From: Alphaproteobacteria bacterium
Lineage (GTDB): Bacteria; Pseudomonadota; Alphaproteobacteria; Rhizobiales; Beijerinckiaceae
Length of the DNA: 46,823 nucleotides
Assembly: GCA_016870035.1 (NCBI GenBank)
Contig: VGCJ01000007.1
Location: 1-46,823, forward strand
Direction of reading: 5' to 3'
A program made the translations under genes and the position numbers. Numbering within the stretch: the stretch's first letter is position 1; every line of letters begins with the position of its first letter. Below, in pieces: positions 8,724 to 16,649 of the stretch. The notes under the pieces are model-generated. The model was not told the origin of the DNA and made no database searches. It was given only the letters and a program-made list of their open reading frames with translations.

Positions 8724-9898
8724 TGAATAACGTGCTCATCACGCTTGGACGTTTACCAAAAGGGCTTGATATCGCACGGAGCTTTCATCAAGCCGGATGG
8801 CGTGTGATTATTGCTGACCCCGCGCGCGATCATCTCTCCCGGGTTTCGAACCATGTGACGAAAACCTATCACGTGCCGCCACCCGCCACATATTGCGAGG
8901 ATTATCTTGAAACATTGCGTGACATCGTTGCGCGCGAAGTGATTGATCTCATCGTGCCTGTTTCCGAAGAAATCATGTATGTGTCACTTCTGAAAGATGA
9001 TCCCAAACTGAAATCTCTGCTTTTCAGCATGGACCATGATCTCATTCATCGCACGCATGACAAAGGCGCTTTTATCGCGCTTTGCCAATCGCTTGACCTG
9101 CCGGTCCCTGAAACAGCCCATGCGGACAAAAACGAAGCATTAGAAATCGCACGATCAGGTCCTTTCATCACCAAACCGATTCATTCCTGTGCGGGGGATC
9201 GGGTGAGCCTCTATGAAAGGGGTGACGCCTTTACGCCTGATCCGGAACGACTCGTTCAAAGAAGACTCATCGGCGAAGAAGTGAGCACCTGTTCACTTGC
9301 TCGGAACGGAAAAAGACAAGCCACAAGTGTTTATCGCGGTACACTTATGGGCGGTACAGTGGCCGTGGCATTCGAACGGATTGAAAATTATGCGGTGATG
9401 CGATGGATCGATCGCTTTATTACAGAAACTCAATGGACTGGGTTTATTTCTTTCGATTTTATAATTGATACCGGAGGCGTTCCGCATGCCATCGAGTGCA
9501 ATCCGCGCATCACAAGCGGCATTCATTTTTTTGAAACAGCGGATATCGCGCGCGCAATCCTTGACGAAAACCATCACATTAAGTTCCGACCAGAACGGCG
9601 CTTGATGCAATTCTGGTCTTGTATGGAAGAATTACAAAAAGCCTTTGGTGACAGGCAGAAAATATTGAAGGTCGTCGCCCATCTTGCCGCTTGTCGCGAT
9701 GTGACCTGGGCATGGCGAGATCCGCTTCCGCTCCTCACAATGCCTTGGACGGCGCGCGGCATCATCAAAGCCGCAAGGCAGAACGCTGTCCCCTTCGGGA
9801 TCGCCGCCACCCGCGATCTCATCTGGACAGGACGAACCGAAACTGTGCATGATCCGGTGCAAAGTTCAGAACCGATCAGGGAAAGCGCCTATCGATGA
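8723..9898 (+). CDS. ATP-grasp family enzyme, unknown substrate
   Basis: A 391-residue ATP-grasp protein of the carbamoyl-phosphate-synthase-like group. The N-terminal pre-ATP-grasp domain (VLITLGRLPKGLDIARSFH...) is followed by the ATP-grasp fold. Recognisable motifs are an ATP-lysine strand (GPFITKPIHS), an adenine-side RRLIGEEVS, and the metal-binding FDFIIDTGG...IECNPR. Such enzymes join a carboxylate to an amine, thiol or similar nucleophile through an acyl phosphate. It overlaps the P450 upstream and crtB downstream, both by ATGA. Ligation of a group onto a P450 product is a hypothesis from context. The family call is firm; the substrate is not. Confidence 0.9.
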   Translation: MNNVLITLGRLPKGLDIARSFHQAGWRVIIADPARDHLSRVSNHVTKTYHVPPPATYCEDYLETLRDIVAREVIDLIVPVSEEIMYVSLLKDDPKLKSLLFSMDHDLIHRTHDKGAFIALCQSLDLPVPETAHADKNEALEIARSGPFITKPIHSCAGDRVSLYERGDAFTPDPERLVQRRLIGEEVSTCSLARNGKRQATSVYRGTLMGGTVAVAFERIENYAVMRWIDRFITETQWTGFISFDFIIDTGGVPHAIECNPRITSGIHFFETADIARAILDENHHIKFRPERRLMQFWSCMEELQKAFGDRQKILKVVAHLAACRDVTWAWRDPLPLLTMPWTARGIIKAARQNAVPFGIAATRDLIWTGRTETVHDPVQSSEPIRESAYR

Positions 9899-10917
9899 CG
9901 GCCCTCAAAACGCCTTATGTGACCCATGCCGATTTGGCGCTATGCCGCGCGATGATTCGCGAGGGGTCGAAGACATTTTATACAAGTTCGAAATTATTTC
10001 CGCGCCGCATTCGAGATGCGTCTCGTGCGCTTTATGCGTTTTGCCGCACGGCCGATGACGCGGTCGATCAAACTGATAATATCGAAGCGGCTTTACGTGA
10101 CCTCAAAGAGCGTCTTGATGCGATTGAACGGCACGAACCGCATCCTCATGCGGCGGATCGTGTCTATGCGGATCTTGCTTTTCGCTATGCGATACCGCGC
10201 ACTCTGCCCGACGCCTTGATTGACGGCTTTGTATGGGACGCTTCTGGCCAGCGCTGTCGCTCAGAGAGTGATCTCATCGCTTATGCCGTGCGTGTAGCCG
10301 GCGCCGTTGGCGCGATGATGGCCATCATCATGGAAGCACGCTCGCCTGAAGCGATCGCGCGCGCAACCGATCTTGGCATTGCGATGCAACTCACCAATAT
10401 CGCACGCGATGTTGGTGAAGATGCGCGCATGAATCGCCTCTATCTTCCTGAAACATGGATGCGGGAAGCGGGCATTGATCCGGATAAGTTTTTAAAAGCG
10501 CCAAAACATTCGCCGCAACTCGTGATCGTTATCAAGCGACTATTAGCACTTGCCGATCACTTTTATGATCGTGCGTTGCCAGGCATCGCGTTATTGCCGC
10601 GCCGCTGCCGTCCCGCCATCCATGCGGCGAGGCTACTTTATCGCGAGATCGGGCGACAGGTTGAACGCAACCATTATGATTCAATTACCCAACGCGCGGT
10701 CGTTTCAAAATCACGAAAATTTGCGCTGCTCGGCGAAGCGTTGTTGCTATCAGCCGCACCGCAAAGCGATGCGCTCGCCGATCCCGCTGATGAAGCGCGC
10801 TTTGTGGTGGATGCGGTGATTGCCGCCCCGATTCCGAAACCCTATCCGGTCGGCTTTGATGAAAAAGCTGAATGGGTCACGAATTTGTTCTTGCGCCTTG
10901 ATGGCAAGAAATCATGA
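9895..10917 (+). CDS. crtB: Phytoene synthase (CrtB)
   Basis: Condenses two geranylgeranyl diphosphates to phytoene, the entry step of C40 carotenoids. The 340-residue product carries both Asp-rich motifs: DDAVD at about residues 54-58 and the LTNIARDVGEDA motif with D172 and D176. The start codon overlaps the ATP-grasp stop (ATGA), so its expression is tied to the P450/ATP-grasp pair rather than to crtI. The stop overlaps the start of a 44-codon frame. The C-terminus is somewhat longer than the core fold. Confidence 0.96.
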   Translation: MTALKTPYVTHADLALCRAMIREGSKTFYTSSKLFPRRIRDASRALYAFCRTADDAVDQTDNIEAALRDLKERLDAIERHEPHPHAADRVYADLAFRYAIPRTLPDALIDGFVWDASGQRCRSESDLIAYAVRVAGAVGAMMAIIMEARSPEAIARATDLGIAMQLTNIARDVGEDARMNRLYLPETWMREAGIDPDKFLKAPKHSPQLVIVIKRLLALADHFYDRALPGIALLPRRCRPAIHAARLLYREIGRQVERNHYDSITQRAVVSKSRKFALLGEALLLSAAPQSDALADPADEARFVVDAVIAAPIPKPYPVGFDEKAEWVTNLFLRLDGKKS

Positions 10918-11048
10918 CAGAATTGATCCCACCTTTATGGTTCGGCCCGATCAAAATAATTTTGGGCTTTGGGCTGATTATCGGCTTCTGCGCGTGGGAA
11001 ATCTGGAAATTGAAAAAAGAAAAACGCGATAAAGGTGACAATTTTTAG
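10914..11048 (+). CDS. 44-residue single-helix membrane peptide
   Basis: A short frame from an ATG that overlaps the crtB stop (ATGA) to a TAG at 11046-11048. The peptide has one hydrophobic helix at about residues 9-30, with Trp at its ends, and a highly charged basic C-terminus (KLKKEKRDKGDNF), as expected of a small inner-membrane protein with a cytoplasmic tail. It lies between crtB and crtC, where Rhodobacter capsulatus carries tspO (crtK); here tspO is elsewhere. Eight bases separate it from the convergent crtC. The coupling and composition suggest a real gene; the function is unknown. Confidence 0.65.
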   Translation: MTELIPPLWFGPIKIILGFGLIIGFCAWEIWKLKKEKRDKGDNF

Positions 11049-11056
11049 ACTGACAT

Positions 11057-11986
11057 TCAGCAACGCCGAGGCATTTTGAACGGCAGCATCTTTTGAATAA
11101 TCGGATATCTGAATCGATCAAGCGACAGACTTTCATGAAACACCGCGACTTTTTCATCATCAATCACCGTATGAAAAAGTGATCTTGTGTAAAAAGGCGC
11201 ATCTTCAAGAGAAGTAAGTTTCTCAATTTTATGATCAGCATGAGCAGGCCGCTTCATGCGCCAAAACGCAGTGCCAAGCTCTATTTTTTTCGGCATGGTA
11301 ATCTTTGTAAGAGCGCCGTCAGGCCCGATACGTACTGCAAAACCCGATTGGGATCCATCACGCATGACGCGGTCATAAACAATATGCGCATGGTCACCGA
11401 GCGCCGCGCGTGACCACACCCATGAAGAGAAATCCACTTCCAGCGGACGCGCGCCCCAATTCATGTCATGATAGCCGATACCGTGCCAAGAAATATCTAG
11501 TGAATCGAACCGTGCTTCGACATCAGCAACGGGGGAAACAGGGCGCCAATGATGCTGCGCTTCCGGATCAAGCGCGATCACTTCGTCGGAAATCACGCGA
11601 GGCTTGAGTCTGATTTCACCTCTGACCCGTGAAGGGAGAGGCACTGTTATTTCATCAATATGAATGATAAGTGTATCTTTGTCCCAACTCATGGATGAAG
11701 GACCGATTTTAAATTGTGTCGCCGTTCTTTTTAGATGACGTTGTGCACGTTCTGTCATACACCATTTATGACCCGTCGCACCATAAAGACAGACATTTAA
11801 AGAACAAAAATCCTCCGGATTTGCGAGGCCTTTTTTGCGCGCCGAAAAATAATAGGGCGAGAAAACACTGCCTACAAATCCAATGATCGCAACACCAAAT
11901 CGCGCGTCATCACTTAATGCATCAAGATACCACCAACGATAGCCATTAGCGGGCACGGCTACAGAGAAATCGGTTAGCGCCATCAT
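11057..11986 (-). CDS. crtC: Acyclic carotenoid 1,2-hydratase (CrtC)
   Basis: Hydroxyneurosporene synthase, which adds water across the C1-C2 end bond of neurosporene or lycopene; 309 residues. It is recognised by overall CrtC sequence character (FSPYYFSARKKG early, HDMNWGARPLEVDFSSWVW in the middle) and by its place after crtD. Its start overlaps the crtD stop (ATGA), so crtD-crtC is one coupled unit on the minus strand. It ends eight bases from the convergent 44-codon gene, and no terminator is visible in that gap. Confidence 0.93.
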   Translation of the reverse strand: MMALTDFSVAVPANGYRWWYLDALSDDARFGVAIIGFVGSVFSPYYFSARKKGLANPEDFCSLNVCLYGATGHKWCMTERAQRHLKRTATQFKIGPSSMSWDKDTLIIHIDEITVPLPSRVRGEIRLKPRVISDEVIALDPEAQHHWRPVSPVADVEARFDSLDISWHGIGYHDMNWGARPLEVDFSSWVWSRAALGDHAHIVYDRVMRDGSQSGFAVRIGPDGALTKITMPKKIELGTAFWRMKRPAHADHKIEKLTSLEDAPFYTRSLFHTVIDDEKVAVFHESLSLDRFRYPIIQKMLPFKMPRRC

Positions 11987-13491
11987 GTTTCATCCTTCAT
12001 GAAACGAGCGCCTTTATGTTGCGAAGACGATGAAAGAAACGCACTCACCGCATCGGCAGCCAGTTGCCCTGAATAAGCTGCCATAGGGACACCGGCACCC
12101 GGATGCGCGCTTCCGCCTGCGAGAAAGAGGCCAGGTATTTTCGTCTTCGCTCCGGGTCGTTTGAAGGACGCATAAAATCCATGTGAAGAACGACCATAAA
12201 GCGCGCCGCCCGTTGCTGGAAAGAGCGCATGAAAACCTTGCGGAGAGGTGATTACTGTATCAGCAGTCGGCCAATCGACTTGCAACCCGCATTCATTTAA
12301 TTTTTTTCGCATCGCTTGTTCGACCATGTCGCGATTTTTTTCGAGGCTGTCGCCATTCGCTGGAGAATTAATCAAGATCAACAAACGTTCTTTATCTCGC
12401 ACAACTCCATTTCGATCTTGTGCGCAAATATAGATCGTTGGATCAGGTGGATAGGACTGCTGAAGCATTTCAAATTCGCGTTTGTAGTCCTTTGAAAAGA
12501 ACACATTATGAAAAGCTAACGGAAATCCGGATGTATGTGCATGAGTGCACCATGTAATTGCCGATAAAGAGCGAACACGTTGATCGACTTCTTTGACCGC
12601 ATATGAAATATCATCACCGAAATGACCCGTCGCGATGGCATTCGCGTCAGCATTTGAAATGACAGCCCGACAAGGAATCTCTCCACCTTGCGCAGTCACA
12701 ACAGCGCGAACACGATCACCCGTGGTCACGATACGGCGCACCGATGTCTCATAGCGGATCGATCCCCCTTTGTTTTTGAAAACACGCTCGAAGGCGCGCG
12801 CAACCGCATGCATTCCACCTTGAACGGTCCACACACCTTCTTGTTCGACATGAGCAATTAATAATAGCGTTGCCACCGCCTGATAGGGTGAAGAGCCAAC
12901 ATAAGTTGCATAACGTCCAAAGAGTTGTTGCAAGCGTGGATCATTAAGATGACGCGACACCGCTTGCCATAATGTCTCAAACGGATTGATTTTCATCATC
13001 GCGATTAGGCCTGAGAGACCTGCGCCGAAAGCCACATCAAAAGGCGAAGGACATTGCCTCTCGATATAGGTTTTGCGCAGCGTCTCATACATATGTTTCG
13101 CTTCACGCGTGAGTGAATAATATCCTTTGGCCGCATCAGCGCCCGCAAAATTGCCAATCGCATCGGCGGAGCGTTTTAAATCGGCGAAGAGATCAAGCTC
13201 TGGCCCTTGCCCCCAAGAATGTCGCGCGAGAACATTTAATGGTGTGAGCGAGAGTTCCGCCCCGAGGGACGTCCCTGCCGCTTCAAAAAGCGCATCAAAA
13301 ATTGATCGCATGGTGAAAACCGTCGGCCCGCCATCAATCTCTGCTGCGCCCGCGCGGACCAAACGCATTTTGCCACCTAGGGCCGATTGCTTCTCGAGGA
13401 TCAAAACGGGTTCACCACGCGCGGCCAGCAGCATTCCGGCGGCCAAGCCCCCGATTCCGGCCCCGATCACGATGATGGGCGTCTCGGCCAT
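11983..13491 (-). CDS. crtD: Carotenoid 3,4-desaturase (CrtD)
   Basis: FAD-dependent methoxy/hydroxyneurosporene 3,4-desaturase of the spirilloxanthin and spheroidene routes; 502 residues from the ATG at 13491. It has the N-terminal IVIGAGIGGLAAGM dinucleotide motif, LILEKQSALGGKM, and a C-terminal FLAGGSAHPGAGVPMA signature. I choose the ATG (GGAG seven bases upstream) over an in-frame GTG at 13515, which would sit close to the operator at 13525-13542. It is divergent from crtE across a region holding two PpsR-type operators. Confidence 0.93.
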   Translation of the reverse strand: MAETPIIVIGAGIGGLAAGMLLAARGEPVLILEKQSALGGKMRLVRAGAAEIDGGPTVFTMRSIFDALFEAAGTSLGAELSLTPLNVLARHSWGQGPELDLFADLKRSADAIGNFAGADAAKGYYSLTREAKHMYETLRKTYIERQCPSPFDVAFGAGLSGLIAMMKINPFETLWQAVSRHLNDPRLQQLFGRYATYVGSSPYQAVATLLLIAHVEQEGVWTVQGGMHAVARAFERVFKNKGGSIRYETSVRRIVTTGDRVRAVVTAQGGEIPCRAVISNADANAIATGHFGDDISYAVKEVDQRVRSLSAITWCTHAHTSGFPLAFHNVFFSKDYKREFEMLQQSYPPDPTIYICAQDRNGVVRDKERLLILINSPANGDSLEKNRDMVEQAMRKKLNECGLQVDWPTADTVITSPQGFHALFPATGGALYGRSSHGFYASFKRPGAKTKIPGLFLAGGSAHPGAGVPMAAYSGQLAADAVSAFLSSSSQHKGARFMKDET

Positions 13492-13524
13492 GATGGAGCT
13501 CCGGTTGCGTGTCACAAAAGATTA

Positions 13525-13542
13525 TGTCAATATTTTCTGACA
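13525..13542. promoter_or_regulatory. PpsR/CrtJ-type operator 1, crtD-crtE
   Basis: TGTCAATATTTTCTGACA is a perfect TGT-N12-ACA palindrome with extended half-sites TGTCA and TGACA, the published consensus for PpsR/CrtJ. It lies between divergent crtD and crtE and could repress both under oxic conditions. A ppsR gene is present in the window. Confidence 0.82.
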
Positions 13543-13558
13543 GTCTCAAGCGACCATC

Positions 13559-13576
13559 TGTTTTGACAGTCAAACA
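13559..13576. promoter_or_regulatory. PpsR/CrtJ-type operator 2, crtD-crtE
   Basis: TGTTTTGACAGTCAAACA is a second perfect TGT-N12-ACA match, 34 bases from the first. It contains an inner TTGAC-A-GTCAA palindrome, and its TTGACA (13563-13568) could be the -35 element of a crtE promoter. No good -10 hexamer is evident at standard spacing. Confidence 0.75.
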
Positions 13577-13602
13577 GGGGTCGATTTTAGGGGGACGCGG
13601 GA

Positions 13603-14475
13603 ATGGATGTCGCCACCCGTCTGGAATCCGAACTTGATCACGCCCTTTCCCGAGCGGGCGGATCCGATTGCCCGCCCATTCTTGCTGAAGCCATGCGCTA
13701 TGCGGTGTTTCCGGGCGGTGCCCGCATTCGTCCCCGTTTGACGCTCGCTGTGGCGATGGCCTGCGGTGACCCGCTGCCAGTTGCGGCTGACTCAGGCGCG
13801 GCGGCGATTGAGCTTCTTCATTGTGCCTCCCTCGTCCATGACGATCTTCCCTGTTTCGATGCCGCGGACCTTAGACGCGGCAAACCCTCCGTTCACGCCG
13901 CTTATGGCGAGCGGACAGCAGTTTTAGTCGGCGATGCGTTGATTGTTCTGGCGTTCGAACAACTCGCCATTCGGCTTGCCTTGCATGGCGACCGCTTGGC
14001 CCCGCTCGTCCGGATCATCGGCAGCGCGGTGGGCGGCCCCAATGGAATTGCGGCCGGGCAGGCTTGGGAATGCGAGCCGAAAATCGATCTTGTGAGCTAT
14101 CAGCGCGCCAAGACCGGCGCGCTTTTCGCCGCCTGCACCATGGTGGGCGCAGCGGCCGCTGGCCGCGAGCCTGAGCCTTGGCGCGCGCTCGGTTATGCGA
14201 TTGGCGAAGCCTTTCAGGTGGCTGACGATCTGCGCGATGTCGCTGGATCAGAACAGGCGCTTGGTAAACCGGTGGGGCAAGACGCGACCCATCATCGCCC
14301 GAATGCGGTGGCGGCTTTTGGTTTTGACGGGGCAATGCAGCGGTTCGAGGGCCTTCTGGCTGAGGCCCTCGCCGCGATCCCGCCCTGTCCGGGCGCTGCC
14401 CCTCTGGCCCATCAGATCGAGGCTGTTTCAAAAAGCCTCGTGACGGGATTATCCGCCCGCACGGTTGCGGCCTAA
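13603..14475 (+). CDS. crtE: Geranylgeranyl diphosphate synthase (CrtE)
   Basis: Trans-prenyltransferase that makes the C20 precursor for both carotenoids and the phytyl tail of bacteriochlorophyll. The 290-residue product has the first Asp-rich motif as DDLPCFD (D80, D81, D86) and the second as DDLRD at 208-212. AGGGGG lies eight bases before the ATG. The gene is markedly G+C-rich: bases 14341-14400 counted by hand are 46/60 G+C, against 34/60 in bchY at 18241-18300. It is followed by crtF after 15 bases. Confidence 0.95.
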   Translation: MDVATRLESELDHALSRAGGSDCPPILAEAMRYAVFPGGARIRPRLTLAVAMACGDPLPVAADSGAAAIELLHCASLVHDDLPCFDAADLRRGKPSVHAAYGERTAVLVGDALIVLAFEQLAIRLALHGDRLAPLVRIIGSAVGGPNGIAAGQAWECEPKIDLVSYQRAKTGALFAACTMVGAAAAGREPEPWRALGYAIGEAFQVADDLRDVAGSEQALGKPVGQDATHHRPNAVAAFGFDGAMQRFEGLLAEALAAIPPCPGAAPLAHQIEAVSKSLVTGLSARTVAA

Positions 14476-14490
14476 ACGGGCTTTTGCCTC

Positions 14491-15597
14491 ATGGGCTTTC
14501 AAGATCAGTGGCGTCGCTGGCGCAATCGCATGATTGCGAGCCCGCGCTTTCAGGCTTTTGCTGCTGATTTTCCTCTCACCCGCCCCATCGCCCGCGCACG
14601 CTCGAAGGCACTTTTCGATCTCATTGCCGGATTTACCTATTCGCAGACGCTTGCCGCCTGCCTCGAACTCGGCCTTTTTGAAAGGCTGGCTGAAGCGCCC
14701 GCTTCGCTCGAAAATCTCGCAAAAGATCTTAGTTTCGAGCCCAAAAAGCTCGAAAGACTGCTAAAAGCGGCAGTTTCCCTCGATCTTTTGGAGCGAACCA
14801 GCACGGGCACATATGATCTCGGCATCCACGGCGCCGCCTTGCGCGGCAACCCCTATATCGCGGGGTTCATCCGCCACCACGCACTTCTTTATGAGGATTT
14901 GCTGGATCCCGTGGGCTTGGTCCGGGGCGGGCACGAGACCGCACTTTCGCGCTATTGGGCTTATGTCGGGGACGGTGAAAGGACACCCGCCAGCCGCAGG
15001 GCGGTTGCCGAATACACTGAATTGATGGCTGCCTCCCAAAAGGCGGTTGCACGGGAAATTCTGGCGCTCCACGACTTCTCGAACGCAAGCCATGTGATCG
15101 ATGTTGGCGGGAGCAATGGGACATTCATCGCAGCGGCGGCGGCGCGTTATCCCCATCTTCATTTCACACTGTTTGATCTGCCCGCTGTGACCGAGATTGC
15201 CCAGGAGAGTTTTGAAAAACATGGTATTTCTGGTCGCGCTCAGATCGCCCCCGGATCATTTCTGACAGATCCGCTGCCCACCGGGGCGGATGTTGCGACT
15301 CTGATCCGCGTCCTCCACGACCATGACGACGACTCGGCGCTCATCATTTTAACGGGAATCCGGAAAACGCTTCCCCCCAAAGGTAGGCTCATTCTGGCCG
15401 AGCCTCTGTCAGGCGCGCCTGACAGTGCCCCCATCGCGGATGCCTATTTCGGGCTCTATTTCGCTGCAATGGGCCAAGGAAAGACCCGAAACGCCGACGA
15501 AATCGCCCAGTTGGGCCGCAAAGCGGGCTTTACCCGGATCTCGTCGCCTATCAGCCGCATGCCCCTCATCACCTATGTCATGGTGCTTGAACATTAG
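14491..15597 (+). CDS. crtF: Hydroxycarotenoid O-methyltransferase (CrtF)
   Basis: SAM-dependent methyltransferase that methylates the C1 hydroxyl introduced by CrtC, giving the methoxy end groups of spirilloxanthin-type carotenoids. The 368-residue product has an N-terminal winged-helix dimerisation region at about 40-110 and a C-terminal Rossmann domain with the SAM motif VIDVGGSNG at about 202-210. Together with crtC and crtD this points to methoxylated acyclic carotenoids. It is probably cotranscribed with crtE and shares its high G+C character. Confidence 0.93.
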   Translation: MGFQDQWRRWRNRMIASPRFQAFAADFPLTRPIARARSKALFDLIAGFTYSQTLAACLELGLFERLAEAPASLENLAKDLSFEPKKLERLLKAAVSLDLLERTSTGTYDLGIHGAALRGNPYIAGFIRHHALLYEDLLDPVGLVRGGHETALSRYWAYVGDGERTPASRRAVAEYTELMAASQKAVAREILALHDFSNASHVIDVGGSNGTFIAAAAARYPHLHFTLFDLPAVTEIAQESFEKHGISGRAQIAPGSFLTDPLPTGADVATLIRVLHDHDDDSALIILTGIRKTLPPKGRLILAEPLSGAPDSAPIADAYFGLYFAAMGQGKTRNADEIAQLGRKAGFTRISSPISRMPLITYVMVLEH

Positions 15598-15609
15598 GTG
15601 GGCATCATA

Positions 15610-15627
15610 TGTCATGTTCTATTGACG
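15610..15627. promoter_or_regulatory. PpsR/CrtJ-type operator 1, bchC (one mismatch)
   Basis: TGTCATGTTCTATTGACG matches TGT-N12-ACA except for the last base. It lies eight bases upstream of a perfect site, the same 8-base spacing described for the paired CrtJ operators of the Rhodobacter capsulatus bchC promoter. Confidence 0.72.
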
Positions 15628-15649
15628 TTTAATTGTGTCATAGTAAAAT
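15622..15649 (+). promoter_or_regulatory. Candidate sigma-70-type promoter of bchC
   Basis: TTGACG (15622-15627), a 16-base gap and TAAAAT (15644-15649) form a good housekeeping-type promoter. The -35 falls in the right half of the first operator and the -10 in the second, so PpsR bound to both would block polymerase directly. Confidence 0.6.
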
Positions 15650-15653
15650 GACA
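15636..15653. promoter_or_regulatory. PpsR/CrtJ-type operator 2, bchC
   Basis: TGTCATAGTAAAATGACA is a perfect TGTCA-N8-TGACA palindrome. With the first site it makes four half-sites starting at 15610, 15623, 15636 and 15649, exactly 13 bases apart. Confidence 0.84.
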
Positions 15654-15704
15654 GTTCAGACAGGTGCGAGAGGCTCCATCGGGCCTTAGTCTGTCGGGGG
15701 GAAA

Positions 15705-16649
15705 ATGATGGAAACCCAAGCCATCGTCCTAGAACGACCGGGAGATCTGGCTCTTCGCACTGTCGCACTCACGAGCGGCGGTCCCGATGCGATTCAGGTC
15801 GACGTCGAATGGAGTGGAATCAGCTCCGGCACCGAGAAACTGCTCTGGTCCGGCAAAATGCCCCCCTTCCCCGGCCTCGCTTATCCGCTTGTTCCCGGTT
15901 ACGAAACCGTTGGTCGCGTCACCAAAGCACCGAAGGGTGTCGGCCTTTCAGAAGGCGATCGCGTTTTTGTTCCCGGTGCCAATTGTTATCAAGATGTGCG
16001 CGGGCTTTTTGGTGGCGCTGCCAAACATTTGATTGTTCCTGCCGCGCGTGTTGTGAAACTCGATCAGCAGTTTGATGATCGCGGTGTTTTGATTGCGCTT
16101 GCCGCCACTGCCTATCATGCAATCGCTGGTGAAGGCGCAACCATTCCGGAACTCATCATTGGTCACGGCATTGTCGGTCGTTTGATCGCACGCATTGCTG
16201 CAGCGCTTGGTGCAGATGCGCCGCTTGTATGGGAAAAGAATGCCACACGTCGTGACGGTGCGCTCGGTTATAAGGTTGTTGATCCGGCTGATGATCCGCG
16301 TCGTGATTATCATGCAATCTGCGATGCGAGCGGTGATGCATCATTGCTTGATACATTAATCGGTCGCTTGGCAAAGCGCGGTGAAATCACACTCGCCGGT
16401 TTTTATGAAACACCTTTATCATTCACATTCCCGCCTGCGTTTATGCGTGAAGCGCGCTTCCGCATCGCCGCCGAATGGGCGCACGCTGATATTGATGCGG
16501 TGATGGATTTAATCATGTCCGGCAAGCTTTCGCTTGAAGGACTCGTGACCAATCACGCGAAACCTCATGAAGCGCCAGACGCTTATCGCACGGCCTTTAC
16601 CGATCCCACTTGTCTCAAAATGATTCTTGACTGGAGAGATGCTGCATGA
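15705..16649 (+). CDS. bchC: Bacteriochlorophyllide a dehydrogenase (BchC)
   Basis: Oxidises the C3 1-hydroxyethyl group of the chlorin ring to acetyl, a late step towards bacteriochlorophyllide a. It is a 314-residue medium-chain dehydrogenase-like protein with an N-terminal GroES-like part (GISSGTEKLLWSG) and a Rossmann motif IIGHGIVGRLIA. GGGGGGA precedes tandem ATGs at 15705 and 15708. It is the first gene of bchCXYZ and is preceded by the paired operators and a promoter. The stop overlaps bchX by ATGA. Confidence 0.95.
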   Translation: MMETQAIVLERPGDLALRTVALTSGGPDAIQVDVEWSGISSGTEKLLWSGKMPPFPGLAYPLVPGYETVGRVTKAPKGVGLSEGDRVFVPGANCYQDVRGLFGGAAKHLIVPAARVVKLDQQFDDRGVLIALAATAYHAIAGEGATIPELIIGHGIVGRLIARIAAALGADAPLVWEKNATRRDGALGYKVVDPADDPRRDYHAICDASGDASLLDTLIGRLAKRGEITLAGFYETPLSFTFPPAFMREARFRIAAEWAHADIDAVMDLIMSGKLSLEGLVTNHAKPHEAPDAYRTAFTDPTCLKMILDWRDAA

